From assembly GCF_902506145.1 (NCBI RefSeq), contig NZ_LR733520.1, positions 64,580 to 128,579 on the forward strand: a DNA stretch of 64,000 nucleotides. Direction: 5' to 3'. Numbering within the stretch: the first letter of the stretch is position 1; every line of letters starts with the position of its first letter. Below the pieces are notes generated by a model. It was not told the origin of the DNA and did not search any database. It worked only from the letters and a program-made list of their open reading frames with translations. Positions 29,547-40,129 of this stretch are shown here, in pieces. Made by a program: the position numbers and the translations under genes. Source of the stretch: Burkholderia sp. 8Y. GTDB taxonomy: Bacteria; Pseudomonadota; Gammaproteobacteria; Burkholderiales; Burkholderiaceae.

Positions 29547-30529
29547 CAGATTACCTTCTTGGAGAAGAGGTCGTGCATGTTCAGTGCGCCGATCAGCGTC
29601 GCGTCGGCGTCGACGACCAGCATCTGATTGATGCGATGGCGCTCCATCAGTTCCACGGCTTCGACCGCGAGATGGTCCGGACCGATGGTGCGCGGGTTCC
29701 GCGTCATCACGTCAGCGAGCTTGAGCGAGCGGAAATCGCCGTCGCGCTGAAGGATGCGGCGCAGGTCGCCGTCGGTGAAGATGCCTTCCACGTGACGATC
29801 GCCGTTGATGACCGCAGTCATGCCCATGCGCTTGGCGGTGATCTGGAAGAGCGCGTCGGAGACCGTTGCGTCGAGCGGCACGACGGGAACCTCGTCGCCC
29901 ACGCGCATCACGTCGCGCACGTACGTGAGCAGACGCCGGCCGAGCGCGCCGCCGGGATGCGAGCGCGCGAAATCGTCAGGGCCGAAGCCGCGTGCGTCGA
30001 GCACCGCGACGGCGAGCGCGTCGCCGAGCGCGAGCGCCGCCGTCGTGCTGGCAGTCGGCGCGAGGTTCATCGGGCAGGCTTCTTTTTCGACGCGTGCGTT
30101 CAGGTGCATGTCCGCGAGTTGCGCGAGGCTCGACTCGGCGCGGCCTGTAATGGCGATGAGTTTCGCGCCGAGGCGCTTGATGAGCGGCAGAATGGCGACG
30201 AGTTCTTCGGTCTCGCCGGAGTTCGATAGCGCGATGAAAATGTCGTCGGCGGTGACCATGCCGAGATCGCCGTGGCTGGCTTCGGCCGGATGCACGAAAA
30301 ACGCCGGCGTGCCGGTGGAGGCGAGCGTCGCGGCGAACTTGCGCGCGACGTGTCCGGACTTGCCGATACCCGATACGACCACGCGGCCGCGGCAGCCGAG
30401 CAGGACTTCGACTGCATTGGTGAAGTTGTCGTCGAGAAGGTCCGAGAGACCGCGAACCGCGTCCGCTTCGATCTGGATTACGCTGCGAGCCAGCGCCAGT
30501 GCCCGGTCGCCATTGATTTTCGCTATCAT
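29546..30529 (-). CDS. kdsD: D-arabinose 5-phosphate isomerase
   Basis: Converts ribulose 5-phosphate to arabinose 5-phosphate, the first step of Kdo synthesis. 327 residues: SIS sugar-isomerase domain with VVSGIGKSGHVARKFAATLASTGTPAFFVHPAEASHGDLGM, then two CBS domains (about 210-327). First gene of the kdsD-kdsC-lptC-lptA-lptB operon, divergent from the antiporter gene. Confidence 0.96.
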   Translation of the reverse strand: MIAKINGDRALALARSVIQIEADAVRGLSDLLDDNFTNAVEVLLGCRGRVVVSGIGKSGHVARKFAATLASTGTPAFFVHPAEASHGDLGMVTADDIFIALSNSGETEELVAILPLIKRLGAKLIAITGRAESSLAQLADMHLNARVEKEACPMNLAPTASTTAALALGDALAVAVLDARGFGPDDFARSHPGGALGRRLLTYVRDVMRVGDEVPVVPLDATVSDALFQITAKRMGMTAVINGDRHVEGIFTDGDLRRILQRDGDFRSLKLADVMTRNPRTIGPDHLAVEAVELMERHRINQMLVVDADATLIGALNMHDLFSKKVI

Positions 30530-30689
30530 TCGCGGAGTATAGCAAAGGCGATTCTGCGCCGCGCCTTACGGTGCGCGGCGCGCCGCCGCTTATCCGCCCC
30601 CGCGAGCCCTGGCATCAGGGGCTTCCCACGACACCGAAAACGCCGCGCCGGCCCGTTCCGGCACGCTGACGAACGAGGACGCTGGACGG

Positions 30690-32684
30690 ATGACTTCTCC
30701 GCTCGAAATGACGCTGTTGTTGCTGCTCTGTTCGGTGGCGGGCGTCGTCGTATTTCGTTTTCTGAACTTGCCGCCGATGCTCGGCTATCTGGCGGTCGGC
30801 ATCATCGTCGGTCCGCACGCGGCGGGTATTGCACCGGATACCGAGCGCGCCCAGCACCTCGCCGAATTCGGCGTGGTGTTCCTGATGTTCTCCATCGGTC
30901 TCGAATTTTCGCTGGCGAAGCTGCGCTCCATGCGGCGCATCGTCTTCGGGCTCGGCGCGAGCCAGGTCGGCGCGACGATCGTGCTCGCGCTCGTCGTCGG
31001 CTGGATCGCGCATTTCTGGACCACCATGTCGTGGCAGGCGAGCTTCGCCCTCGGCGGCGCGCTTTCCATGTCTTCCACGGCCATCGTGAGCAAGCTGCTC
31101 GCGGAGCGGCTCGAACTGGAATCGGAGCATGGCCGCAATATCTTCGGCGTGCTGCTCTTTCAGGATCTCGCGGTCGTGCCGTTGCTCATCATCATCGCGG
31201 CGTTCGCCAACGGCAATTCGTCGCAACTCGTGATGTGGCTCGGCATCGCGGCGGTGAAGATCGTCGTCGCGCTGACGGTGCTGCTCTTTCTCGGCCAGAA
31301 GTTCATGACGCGCTGGTTCGATCTGGTCGCGCGGCGGCGTTCGCAAGAGCTTTTCATGCTGAACCTGCTGCTCGTGACCCTCGGCGCGGCGTTCATCACG
31401 GACAAATTCGGGCTGTCGCTCGCGCTCGGCGCGTTCATCGCGGGGATGCTGATCGCGGAAACGCCGTACCGGCATCAGGTGGAAGAGGACATCAAGCCGT
31501 TCCGGGACGTGCTGCTCGGCGTGTTCTTCGTGACGACGGGCATGCTGCTCAATCCGCGCGTGATCTGGGAACATCCGGTTCTCGTGCTTGCGTTCTTCGT
31601 CGTGCCGATTCTCCTGAAAGCCGTGATGATCACCGGCCTCGCGCGCCTGTTCGGCTCGCCGCCCGGCGTCGCCATGCGGACCGGGCTCGGTCTCGCGCAG
31701 GCGGGCGAGTTCGGTTTCGTGCTGCTGAACCTGATTCTGGATTCGCATCTGGTCGATGCCACCATCCTCCAGGCGCTGCTTTCCGCGATGCTGCTGTCGA
31801 TGCTCGCCGCGCCGTTCATCATTCAGAACGCGGACCGGATCGTGCTGCGCTTGTCGTCGACGGAATGGATGCTGCAATCGCTGCAAATGACGAAGATCGC
31901 GACGCAAAGCCTCAAGCAAAGCGGCCACGTCATCATTTGCGGATACGGCCGCGCCGGGCAGAACCTCGCGCGCATGCTCGAGCAGGAAGGCATTTCGTAT
32001 GTCGCGCTCGATCTCGACCCCGATCGCGTCGCGGCGGCCGCGGCGGCGGGCGAATCGGTCGTGTTCGGCGATGCCGGGCGGCGCGAATCGCTCGTCGCGG
32101 CGGGATTGAATCGCGCGGCGACGATTGCGATCACATACGCGAACACGCCGTCCGCCATGCGCGTGCTGCACAACATCCACGAACTCGCGCCGACGCTGCC
32201 GGTGATCGTGCGAACCGTGGACGACGCCGATCTCGAAAAGCTGACCGCCGCCGGCGCGACGGAAGTGATTCCGGAGATCGTCGAAGGCAGTCTGATGCTC
32301 GCCTCGCATACGCTCGTGCTGATGGGCGTGCCGATGCGCCGCGTGGTGCGGCGCGTCGAAGAAATGCGCGATGCGCGTTACAGCCTGCTGCGCGGCTATT
32401 TCCACGGCGCCGACGACCTCGACGACGACGATGGCCACGAGCAGGTGCGGCTACAATCCGTACCGATCGACGAACATTCTGAGGCGGTCGGGCATTCGCT
32501 CGACGATCTCGGACTCGTCGGCAACGGTGTCGAAGTGACCGCCATTCGCCGTCACGGCATCCGGGGCGTCCAGCCGGACCCCGAAACCAGGCTCCGCGCG
32601 AACGACATCGTCGTGTTGCGCGGTCTGCCCGAAGTGCTGGCGCTTGCCGAGGAACGGCTATCGCGCAATCGCCGGGCAGCCTAG
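30690..32684 (+). CDS. CPA2-family cation/proton antiporter with TrkA-N and TrkA-C domains
   Basis: Inner-membrane monovalent cation:proton antiporter of the KefB/YbaL group, 664 residues. Residues 1-380 hold about 12 hydrophobic helices ([41 protein letters not shown]). A cytosolic Rossmann domain follows at about 412 ([20 protein letters not shown]), then a TrkA-C domain at about 590-660 ([22 protein letters not shown]). The Rossmann domain suggests gating by NAD(H) or, in Kef proteins, glutathione adducts. Ion specificity cannot be read. Confidence 0.9.
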   Translation: MTSPLEMTLLLLLCSVAGVVVFRFLNLPPMLGYLAVGIIVGPHAAGIAPDTERAQHLAEFGVVFLMFSIGLEFSLAKLRSMRRIVFGLGASQVGATIVLALVVGWIAHFWTTMSWQASFALGGALSMSSTAIVSKLLAERLELESEHGRNIFGVLLFQDLAVVPLLIIIAAFANGNSSQLVMWLGIAAVKIVVALTVLLFLGQKFMTRWFDLVARRRSQELFMLNLLLVTLGAAFITDKFGLSLALGAFIAGMLIAETPYRHQVEEDIKPFRDVLLGVFFVTTGMLLNPRVIWEHPVLVLAFFVVPILLKAVMITGLARLFGSPPGVAMRTGLGLAQAGEFGFVLLNLILDSHLVDATILQALLSAMLLSMLAAPFIIQNADRIVLRLSSTEWMLQSLQMTKIATQSLKQSGHVIICGYGRAGQNLARMLEQEGISYVALDLDPDRVAAAAAAGESVVFGDAGRRESLVAAGLNRAATIAITYANTPSAMRVLHNIHELAPTLPVIVRTVDDADLEKLTAAGATEVIPEIVEGSLMLASHTLVLMGVPMRRVVRRVEEMRDARYSLLRGYFHGADDLDDDDGHEQVRLQSVPIDEHSEAVGHSLDDLGLVGNGVEVTAIRRHGIRGVQPDPETRLRANDIVVLRGLPEVLALAEERLSRNRRAA

Positions 32685-32736
32685 CGTTTTCTTATCAGGC
32701 GAGCGCGGCCTCACAGCGCGGATTTCCGGAGAAGTC

Positions 32737-33321
32737 ATGTCCACCATTTCATCGAGCGCATCGTCCGCCTCGGCCGCATCGTCTGATACGGCGCGTTTCA
32801 TCAAGGAACGCGTGCGGACGGTCGCAGACTGGCCGCAAGCCGGCGTGCAGTTTCGCGACATCACGCCCGTCTTGCAGGATCGCCGCGCGCTGCGCACGCT
32901 CATCGACCTGTTCGTGCAGCGTTATATCGACGCGAACCTGAACGTCATCGCGGGCATGGACGCGCGCGGTTTCATCATCGGGCCGATTCTCGCGTACGAA
33001 CTGAGTCTCGGTTTCGTGCCGATTCGCAAGAAGGGCAAGCTGCCGTACAAGACGCTCTCGCAGTCGTACGAACTGGAGTACGGCAGCGCGACGGTCGAGA
33101 TTCACGAGGACGCGTGTCAGCCGGGCGATCGCGTGGTGATCGTCGATGATCTCGTCGCCACCGGCGGCACGATGATGGCCGGCAAGATTCTGCTCGAGCG
33201 CCTCGGCGCGGAAGTGGTGGAAGCGGCGGCGATCATCGACCTGCCCGATCTCGGCGGCTCGAAACTCCTGCGCGACGGCGGCTTGCCGCTCTATACCGTC
33301 TGCGAGTTCGGAGGACACTGA
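32737..33321 (+). CDS. apt: Adenine phosphoribosyltransferase
   Basis: Salvages adenine to AMP with PRPP. 194 residues: a Ser/Ala-rich 17-residue leader, then [26 protein letters not shown] and the PRPP-binding loop [17 protein letters not shown]. The ATG at 32737 has GGAGAAG upstream and follows the antiporter stop; longer forms from 32644 overlap that gene. Its stop overlaps the next start (TGATG). Confidence 0.95.
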   Translation: MSTISSSASSASAASSDTARFIKERVRTVADWPQAGVQFRDITPVLQDRRALRTLIDLFVQRYIDANLNVIAGMDARGFIIGPILAYELSLGFVPIRKKGKLPYKTLSQSYELEYGSATVEIHEDACQPGDRVVIVDDLVATGGTMMAGKILLERLGAEVVEAAAIIDLPDLGGSKLLRDGGLPLYTVCEFGGH

Positions 33322-33935
33322 TGCCGCACGTACTTTTATTTCTCGCGGCATCGGTTGCGATCACCATCGCGCCGGGGCCCGACAATCTTCAGGTGCTCGC
33401 GCGCGGCATTTCGCAGGGACGGCTCGCGGGCGTGGTCGCGGCGTTGGGCTTCGCGTGCGGCGTGATCTTTCACACGACGCTCGCCGCACTCGGCGTCGCT
33501 GCGCTCTTGCGCTCGTCGCCGGTCGCGTTCCAGGCGGTGAAGCTCGCGGGCGCGGCGTATCTCGTGTGGATCGGCATCAAGGCGCTGCGAAGTCACGGCC
33601 TCGCGTCCGCGCACGCGCGCCCGAGTCAGCCGCTTTCCACCGTGTTTCGTCAGAGCGTGCTCGGCAACATGCTGAACCCGAAAGTAACGCTGTTCTTCAT
33701 CGTGTTTCTGCCGCAATTCGTCGATCCGCACGGCGAGCACAGCGTGATGCTGCAAATGTTCGAACTGGGTGGCGTGTTCATGCTGCAAACGGTCGCGGTG
33801 TTCTCGCTCTTCGGCTTTGGCGCGGGCATGATCGGCGCGTGGCTCAAGCGCCGTCCGCGCGTGGGCGTCTGGCTCGACCGGCTCGCGGGCATGACGTTCA
33901 TCGCGCTCGGGATTCGCGTGGCGCTGCGCGACTGA
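33321..33935 (+). CDS. LysE/RhtB family amino acid exporter
   Basis: Inner-membrane exporter of the homoserine/threonine/leucine type, 204 residues with about six helices. Signatures are ITIAPGPDNLQVLARGISQGRLAGVVAALGF at the start and SVLGNMLNPKVTLFFIVFLPQFVDP in the middle. Coupled to apt by start/stop overlap. Substrate unknown. Confidence 0.9.
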   Translation: MPHVLLFLAASVAITIAPGPDNLQVLARGISQGRLAGVVAALGFACGVIFHTTLAALGVAALLRSSPVAFQAVKLAGAAYLVWIGIKALRSHGLASAHARPSQPLSTVFRQSVLGNMLNPKVTLFFIVFLPQFVDPHGEHSVMLQMFELGGVFMLQTVAVFSLFGFGAGMIGAWLKRRPRVGVWLDRLAGMTFIALGIRVALRD

Positions 33936-34000
33936 GTTCGCTTTCTCGCACGGCGCGCACGCGTCGGTGCTTTCTTTGCCACGGTCCCGCCGGAGCCTTC

Positions 34001-34846
34001 ATGACTTCGCCTTGCCTCGTCGCCGCCCGCCGTTTCGACGCCGCCGCGCATGCGCCGTTCTTCATCGGCGATGAACGCGTCGGCTGGATTCGCAGGACCG
34101 ACGTGCACGTGCTCGCGCGCTGGCCGGAAACCTTCGCTATCGACGACGAAGCCGTGCGCCTGAATCCGTCGCTCGACCACATCGACGCGCGCAGCGCGGC
34201 GCTCGCCACCGTGATCGCCGTGCTGCACGCCGACGGCAACATCCCCGGCTGGCGCGACGAAATCTACGCGATCCGCAATCACTTCGACGCCGCGCCGCTC
34301 GCGTTCATCGAGCGCGCGGCCTCGCGCTTTTTCGGCACGACGACTTACGCGGTGCATGTGAACGGCATCGTAAAATATCGGGATAACGCGCCGCGGCTGT
34401 GGATCGCGCGCCGCAGCGATACGAAGTCAACCGATCCCGGCATGCTGGACAACGTGGTCGCGGGCGGCATCGGCTGGGGCTACGGGCTCATGCCGACGCT
34501 CGCGAAAGAGTGCTGGGAAGAGGCGGGCATGCCGGCGGAACTCGCCTTGACCGCCACGCCGGGCGGCACGTTCTACGTCCTGCAATCGGCGCCGGAAGGC
34601 ACGCAGGCCGAACAGATCTTCGTGTACGACATCGCGTTGCCGCCGGACTTCACGCCGCGCAATCAGGATGGCGAAGTCGCCGAGCACCGCGAGGCGAGCA
34701 TCGACGAGGTGGCGCGCTGGATCGAAGAGGGCGAGATGACCGTCGATGCGAGCCTCGCCACGCTCGATTGCCTGCTGCGCCATCGCTGGATCGACGAAGA
34801 CGCCTGTCAGGGCATCGCCGCGCTCTACGCGCCGCCGTCCGTTTGA
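34001..34846 (+). CDS. DUF4743 plus Nudix hydrolase domain protein
   Basis: 281 residues. The N-terminal DUF4743 domain (about 1-115) carries FFIGDERVGWIRRTDVHVLARW; the Nudix domain follows with IARRSDTKSTDPGMLDNVVAGGIGWGYG and the box LAKECWEEAGM. The metal-binding EExxEE-like residues (ECWEE) are present, but the first Glu of the Nudix consensus is replaced by Tyr. Plant and fungal relatives hydrolyse damaged thiamine diphosphate forms; that role here is inference only. GGAG 6-9 nt upstream fixes the start. Confidence 0.88.
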   Translation: MTSPCLVAARRFDAAAHAPFFIGDERVGWIRRTDVHVLARWPETFAIDDEAVRLNPSLDHIDARSAALATVIAVLHADGNIPGWRDEIYAIRNHFDAAPLAFIERAASRFFGTTTYAVHVNGIVKYRDNAPRLWIARRSDTKSTDPGMLDNVVAGGIGWGYGLMPTLAKECWEEAGMPAELALTATPGGTFYVLQSAPEGTQAEQIFVYDIALPPDFTPRNQDGEVAEHREASIDEVARWIEEGEMTVDASLATLDCLLRHRWIDEDACQGIAALYAPPSV

Positions 34847-34886
34847 ATTTCGAGCATCAACGCATTGAGGAAGGAGTAACCGGTTC

Positions 34887-35756
34887 ATGTCGACCGAACA
34901 TAGTTTCATCCTGAAGTTGTCGTGCCCGGACCGGCCGGGAATCGTGCATGCCGTCTCCGGTTTTCTGTTCGATCTCGGCGCGAACATTCTGGATTCGGCG
35001 CAATTCGGCGACAGCCGCACCGGCGAATTCTTCATGCGGGTGCATTTTCAGGAAGTGGGCGGCGATCCGGGGCTCGACGCGCTGCGCAAGTCGTTCGCCA
35101 CGCTCGCCGATGAATTCGGCATGCGCTGGGAGTTGCACGATGCATCGGCGAAACCGCGCGTCGTCATCATGGTATCGAAGATCGGCCATTGCCTGAACGA
35201 TCTGCTGTTTCGCTATCGCACGGGACAGTTGCAGATCGAGATTCCGGCGATCGTCTCGAACCACAAGGATTTTTACCAGCTCGCCGCGAGCTACGACATT
35301 CCGTTCCATCACTTGCCGCTCAACGGCGGCACGCCGCAGGCGAAAGCCGCGCAGGAAGCGCGCGTGATGGAGATCATCGACCAGCACGATACCGATCTCG
35401 TCGTTCTCGCGCGCTACATGCAGATTCTGTCGCCGGACATGTGCGACAAGCTCGCCGGCCGCGCGATCAACATCCACCACTCGTTCCTGCCGAGCTTCAA
35501 GGGCGCGAAGCCGTACTATCAGGCGTTCGACCGCGGCGTGAAGCTGATCGGCGCAACGGCGCACTACGTGACGACGGATCTCGACGAAGGCCCGATCATC
35601 GAGCAGGAAGTGGAGCGGGTGGACCACAGCATGACGCCGGATCAACTGACGGCGATCGGTCGCGACGTCGAATGCGTGACGCTCGCGCGTGCGGTGAAAT
35701 GGCACGTGGAGCATCGGATCGTGCTGAACGGAAGCAAGACGGTGGTTTTCCGCTAA
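34887..35756 (+). CDS. purU: Formyltetrahydrofolate deformylase
   Basis: Hydrolyses 10-formyl-THF to formate and THF, balancing one-carbon pools. 289 residues: N-terminal ACT domain (LKLSCPDRPGIVHAVSGFLFDLGANILDS) and a formyltransferase-like catalytic domain with INIHHSFLPSFKGAKPYYQA and GATAHYVTTDLDEGPIIEQ, which contain the catalytic Asn-His-Asp set. GGAG upstream supports the start. A terminator follows. Confidence 0.96.
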   Translation: MSTEHSFILKLSCPDRPGIVHAVSGFLFDLGANILDSAQFGDSRTGEFFMRVHFQEVGGDPGLDALRKSFATLADEFGMRWELHDASAKPRVVIMVSKIGHCLNDLLFRYRTGQLQIEIPAIVSNHKDFYQLAASYDIPFHHLPLNGGTPQAKAAQEARVMEIIDQHDTDLVVLARYMQILSPDMCDKLAGRAINIHHSFLPSFKGAKPYYQAFDRGVKLIGATAHYVTTDLDEGPIIEQEVERVDHSMTPDQLTAIGRDVECVTLARAVKWHVEHRIVLNGSKTVVFR

Positions 35757-35782
35757 GCGCCGCTTAACGCCGGACGCGAAAG

Positions 35783-35814
35783 AGCCCGCTGATTTTCGGA
35801 TCAAGCGGGCTTTT
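35783..35814. terminator. Rho-independent terminator purU / AI-2E gene
   Basis: AGCCCGCT (35783-35790) pairs with AGCGGGCT (35804-35811) and is followed by TTTT on the plus strand; on the other strand the stem is followed by CTTTCGC, weaker. It serves purU and may partly serve the convergent gene. Confidence 0.82.
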
Positions 35815-35831
35815 GCCTTTTCGGGCGCCAG

Positions 35832-36920
35832 TCAGACGAGCCGCAAATAAATCAGCTCGCGCTTGATGTACGCATAGAAGATCGGCGCGGCGATCACCCC
35901 CGGCAGCCCGAACGCGGCTTCCATCGCGAGCATGACGAGCAGCAGTTCCCACGCGCGCGCCTCGATTTGCCCGCCGATGATGCGCGCGTTGAGGAAATAT
36001 TCGAGCTTGTGAATGACGATGAGAAAGCCGAGCGACGCGACCGCCGTGCCGAACGACACCGAAAACGAGATCGCGACGATGATGGTGTTCGAAATCAGAT
36101 TGCCGATCACCGGCAGCAGACCGACGATGAACGTGATCAGCACGAGCGTCTTGGAGAGCGGCAGGCGCTCGTGAAAGAGCGGCAACGCGACCAGGAGATA
36201 GATCGCGGTGAACGCGGCGTTGATCGCCGAAATCTTGATCTGCGCGAACACGATGCGCCGGAAGGCGTCCGCGAAACGCGAGACGCGCGTGACGAGCGCC
36301 GTCGAGAGCGGCAGCCGATGCGTCTGCTTGGGCGCGCCGACCGCGATGATCGCGCCGATGATCATGCCGATCAGAACGTGCCCGAAGCCGCGCGCCATGT
36401 CCCGGCCGCCTTCCTGCAATTGCTCGGAATGCTTGCGCATGAGTTCGGCGGCGCGCTCCTTCATCTGTCCGGCGTCGACCGGCAGATAGTTCGCGATCCA
36501 GTCCGGCACGCGCAGCCGCGCATGCGACGTGACGCTCACCAGTTGGTCCAGCAGCCGCTGAAGGCTCGGGACGTCGTGCTCGAAATGCTCGATCGTCGCG
36601 ATGGTCGCGCCGGTCAGCCCGCCGATGATGATCGCCGAGATCAGCACCACCGCGATCAGCCGCGCGCCCTTGCTCATGACGTGCCGCTCGATGACGGGCG
36701 CGATCATGTGCACCAGCTGGAACACGAGCATGCCGGCGAGCAGCGCGCCCAGGAGCTTCAGATGCAGCACGAGGAACATGGCGAGAAACGCCGCGATGTA
36801 GCTGCCAATCTCCACGGCGGGGAGCTTCGGCAGGCTCATATCGCTCGTCAGCCTGACGGGGCGCGCCGGCAAGTCCCGTACGCGCCGCTCCTCGTTGGCC
36901 GCTTCGTTGCGCTTCCCCAT
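35832..36920 (-). CDS. AI-2E family transporter (PerM-like permease)
   Basis: 362-residue inner-membrane protein with about seven to eight helices, e.g. IGSYIAAFLAMFLVLHLKLLGALLAGMLVFQL and LITFIVGLLPVIGNLISNTIIVAISFSVSFG, and the family motif PVIGNLISNT. Members export or transport diverse small molecules; some act in autoinducer-2 release, others as sodium/proton antiporters, so the substrate is unknown. It lies 63 bp downstream of uvrA on the same... opposite-reading block boundary: uvrA ends at 36984 on this same strand, so both may be co-transcribed. Confidence 0.88.
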   Translation of the reverse strand: MGKRNEAANEERRVRDLPARPVRLTSDMSLPKLPAVEIGSYIAAFLAMFLVLHLKLLGALLAGMLVFQLVHMIAPVIERHVMSKGARLIAVVLISAIIIGGLTGATIATIEHFEHDVPSLQRLLDQLVSVTSHARLRVPDWIANYLPVDAGQMKERAAELMRKHSEQLQEGGRDMARGFGHVLIGMIIGAIIAVGAPKQTHRLPLSTALVTRVSRFADAFRRIVFAQIKISAINAAFTAIYLLVALPLFHERLPLSKTLVLITFIVGLLPVIGNLISNTIIVAISFSVSFGTAVASLGFLIVIHKLEYFLNARIIGGQIEARAWELLLVMLAMEAAFGLPGVIAAPIFYAYIKRELIYLRLV

Positions 36921-36983
36921 GACTGCGTTTCCTTTTCGCTGCTGCCTACCACGGTTGTTCGTGCCGCCGCGCCGCGCGGCGCG

Positions 36984-39857
36984 TCACGCCGCCGACTTCG
37001 CACGCTGCAGCAGCGGCGCGAGATAACGGCCGGTGAAGCTCGCCTTCGACTTCGCGACCTGCTCCGGCGTCCCCTGCGCGATGATCTGCCCGCCGCCCGC
37101 GCCGCCTTCCGGACCGAGGTCGATGACCCAGTCGGCGGTTTTGATCACGTCCAGATTATGCTCGATGATGACGAGTGTGTTGCCCTGATCGCGCAGCCGG
37201 TGAATCACTTCCAGCAGAAGCGCGATGTCGTGGAAGTGCAGGCCGGTCGTCGGTTCGTCGAGGATATACAGCGTCCGACCCGTATCGCGCTTGCTCAGTT
37301 CCAGCGAAAGCTTGACGCGCTGCGCTTCGCCGCCGGAAAGCGTGGTCGCCGACTGGCCGAGGCGGATATAGCCGAGGCCTACGTCGAGCAGCGTCTTCAG
37401 CTTGCGCGCGACGACCGGCACCGGCTTGAAGAACTCGTGCGCCGCTTCCACCGTGAGGTCGAGCACTTCGCTGATGTTCTTGCCTTTGTACTGAATGTCG
37501 AGCGTCTCGCGGTTGTAACGCTTGCCGTGACACACGTCGCAGGGCACGTAGACGTCCGGCAGGAAGTGCATCTCCACCTTGAGCACGCCGTCGCCCTGAC
37601 ACGCTTCGCAGCGACCGCCCTTGACGTTGAAGGAGAAGCGGCCGGCCTCGTAGCCGCGTTCCTTCGCCGCCGGCACGCCTGCGAACAGTTCGCGGATCGG
37701 CGTGAACAGGCCGGTATAAGTGGCCGGATTCGAGCGCGGCGTGCGGCCGATCGGCGATTGATCGACGGCGATCACCTTGTCGAAGTGTTCCAGCCCTTCG
37801 ATGGATTCGTACGGCGCCGGCTCCGTCGACGAGCCATACAAGTGCTGCGCGACCGCGTGCTGGAGCGTGTCGTTGATGAGCGTCGACTTTCCCGAGCCGG
37901 AGACGCCCGTCACGCACGTCAACAAGCCGACCGGAAGATCGAGCGTGACGTGCTTCAGATTATTGCCGTGCGCCTCGACGATGCGCAGCCGCCGCTCGTC
38001 CGGCGCGTTGCGCTTGTCCGGATAGCTGATCGTGCGTTTGCCGGACAGATACTGCCCGGTGACGGAGTTCGGATCTTTCTGCACCTGAAGCGGTGTGCCC
38101 TGCGCGACGATCACGCCGCCGTGCTCGCCCGCGCCCGGTCCCATGTCAACGACGTAATCGGCCATGCGGATCATGTCCTCGTCGTGCTCGACGACGATCA
38201 CCGAATTGCCGATATCGCGCAAATGCTTGAGCGTGTCGATCAGGCGGTCGTTGTCGCGCTGATGCAGGCCGATGGACGGTTCGTCCAGCACGTACATCAC
38301 GCCCGTCAGACCCGAGCCGATCTGAGACGCGAGCCGGATGCGCTGGGCCTCGCCGCCCGACAGCGTTTCCGCGCTGCGCTCGAGCGACAGGTAATCCAGC
38401 CCGACGTTATTCAGAAACGACAGCCGCGCGACGATTTCCTTGATGACCTTGTCGGCGATTTCGCCCTTCGCGCCGTCCAGACGCAGCGTCTGGAAGTAGC
38501 CGAGGGTGTCGCGCAGCGGCCAGCCGCTCACTTCGTAGATGCCGCGTGCGTGATCGCCCGAGCCGACTTTGACGAAACGCGCCTCGCGCCGCAGTCGCGT
38601 GCCGTCGCACGCCGGGCACGGCTGATTGTTCTGATACTTGGCGAGCTCTTCGCGCACGGCGGTCGAATCCGTCTCACGATAGCGCCGCTCCAGATTCGGG
38701 ATGATGCCTTCGAACGCATGCTCGCGCACCGAAGCGCGACCGCGCTCGTTGATGTACGAGAACGGAATGGCCTGCTTGCCCGATCCGTAGAGCAGCGTCT
38801 TGCGCACTTTCTCCGGCAATTCCTCGAACGGCGCGTCGGTGTCGAATTCATAGAACGCGGCGAGGCTTTGCAGCATCTGGAAGTAGAACTGGTTGCGCCG
38901 GTCCCAGCCCTTCACTGCGCCCGCCGCGAGCGACAGCGACGGATGCGCGACTACGCGCTTCGGATCGAAAAAGGTGATCTGGCCGAGTCCGTCGCACTCG
39001 GGGCACGCGCCCATCGGATTATTGAACGAGAAAAGACGCGGCTCGAGTTCCTGCAGCGAATACGAACAGATCGGGCACGCGAACTTCGAGCTGAAGAGCT
39101 TTTCGTGGTCCGTGTCCATTTCCAGCGCGATGGCGCGGCCGTCGGCGAGGCGCAGCGCGGTCTCGAACGACTCCGCGAGACGCTGCTTCATGTCCGGGCG
39201 CACTTTCAGCCGGTCGATCACCACGTCGATCGTGTGCTTGTCGTTCTTCTTCAGCTTCGGGAGCGAATCGACTTCATAGATTTTCGCGACGCCCTCGTTC
39301 GCCGTGCCGCCGCCCGAGCGAATCCGAAAGCGGATAAAGCCCTGCGCCTGCATTTCCTCGAACAGTTCGACGTGTTCGCCTTTGCGGTCCGCGACCACGG
39401 GCGCGAGAATCATCAGCTTGGTTTCTTCGGGCAGCGCGAGCGCGGCGTCCACCATTTGCGAAACGCTTTGCGCTTCCAGCGGAATCAGATGGTCGGGGCA
39501 ATACGGCGTGCCGACGCGCGCGTATAAGAGACGCAGATAATCGTGGATCTCCGTGACCGTGCCGACCGTCGAGCGCGGATTATGCGACGTGGCTTTTTGT
39601 TCGATGGAAATGGCAGGGGACAAACCTTCGATCAGATCGACGTCCGGCTTTTCCATCAACTGCAAGAATTGCCGCGCGTAGGCCGAGAGACTTTCGACGT
39701 AACGGCGCTGGCCTTCGGCGTACAGCGTGTCGAACGCGAGCGACGATTTGCCCGACCCGGACAACCCCGTGATCACGATCAGCTTGTGACGCGGCAAGTC
39801 GAGATTGACGTTCTTCAGATTGTGGGTGCGAGCCCCACGAATACGAATTTCTTCCAC
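36984..39857 (-). CDS. uvrA: UvrABC excinuclease subunit A
   Basis: ATPase that loads UvrB at DNA damage in nucleotide excision repair. 957 residues with two ABC modules: Walker [21 protein letters not shown] at the N-terminus and [16 protein letters not shown] in the second half, signatures [16 protein letters not shown] and [15 protein letters not shown], and zinc-finger pairs CPIC...CPEC and CEAC...CDVC. The start codon is GTG (39857). I looked for a LexA box upstream and did not find a convincing one. Confidence 0.97.
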   Translation of the reverse strand: MEEIRIRGARTHNLKNVNLDLPRHKLIVITGLSGSGKSSLAFDTLYAEGQRRYVESLSAYARQFLQLMEKPDVDLIEGLSPAISIEQKATSHNPRSTVGTVTEIHDYLRLLYARVGTPYCPDHLIPLEAQSVSQMVDAALALPEETKLMILAPVVADRKGEHVELFEEMQAQGFIRFRIRSGGGTANEGVAKIYEVDSLPKLKKNDKHTIDVVIDRLKVRPDMKQRLAESFETALRLADGRAIALEMDTDHEKLFSSKFACPICSYSLQELEPRLFSFNNPMGACPECDGLGQITFFDPKRVVAHPSLSLAAGAVKGWDRRNQFYFQMLQSLAAFYEFDTDAPFEELPEKVRKTLLYGSGKQAIPFSYINERGRASVREHAFEGIIPNLERRYRETDSTAVREELAKYQNNQPCPACDGTRLRREARFVKVGSGDHARGIYEVSGWPLRDTLGYFQTLRLDGAKGEIADKVIKEIVARLSFLNNVGLDYLSLERSAETLSGGEAQRIRLASQIGSGLTGVMYVLDEPSIGLHQRDNDRLIDTLKHLRDIGNSVIVVEHDEDMIRMADYVVDMGPGAGEHGGVIVAQGTPLQVQKDPNSVTGQYLSGKRTISYPDKRNAPDERRLRIVEAHGNNLKHVTLDLPVGLLTCVTGVSGSGKSTLINDTLQHAVAQHLYGSSTEPAPYESIEGLEHFDKVIAVDQSPIGRTPRSNPATYTGLFTPIRELFAGVPAAKERGYEAGRFSFNVKGGRCEACQGDGVLKVEMHFLPDVYVPCDVCHGKRYNRETLDIQYKGKNISEVLDLTVEAAHEFFKPVPVVARKLKTLLDVGLGYIRLGQSATTLSGGEAQRVKLSLELSKRDTGRTLYILDEPTTGLHFHDIALLLEVIHRLRDQGNTLVIIEHNLDVIKTADWVIDLGPEGGAGGGQIIAQGTPEQVAKSKASFTGRYLAPLLQRAKSAA

Positions 39858-40129
39858 GAGTTTGTTCCGGCGGCGAGCGGGGAATGAGGGGGGCCAAACC
39901 TGCTACTATAACGACTTTTGCAGGGCGCGGCGCCCGCGCACCCCGTGCCGCGGACGGGCCCAAGCCACCCGCCGAGGGCCATGCGGCGGTCTTGCCGGCG
40001 CGGCGGCTGCGGCCATGCGCGTCGAGCCGTCCGCTGCATATGGTGCCGTTTCGAGCAAGAACAAGGCGGCCGCGCCTGACGTCGCAACAGGCCGGGCCAG
40101 ACGCGACCCTCATTCATTTCCCGTCCCTG

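Noticed and set aside
35967..39527. An 1,186-codon open frame on the plus strand
   Set aside because: It lies opposite the AI-2E gene and uvrA, is full of Arg/Asp/His repeats typical of the complement of GC-rich coding DNA, and has no recognisable domain.
39858..40129. LexA (SOS) box before uvrA
   Set aside because: Only a CTG...CAG pair with the wrong spacing is present; the CTGT-N8-ACAG core is absent.
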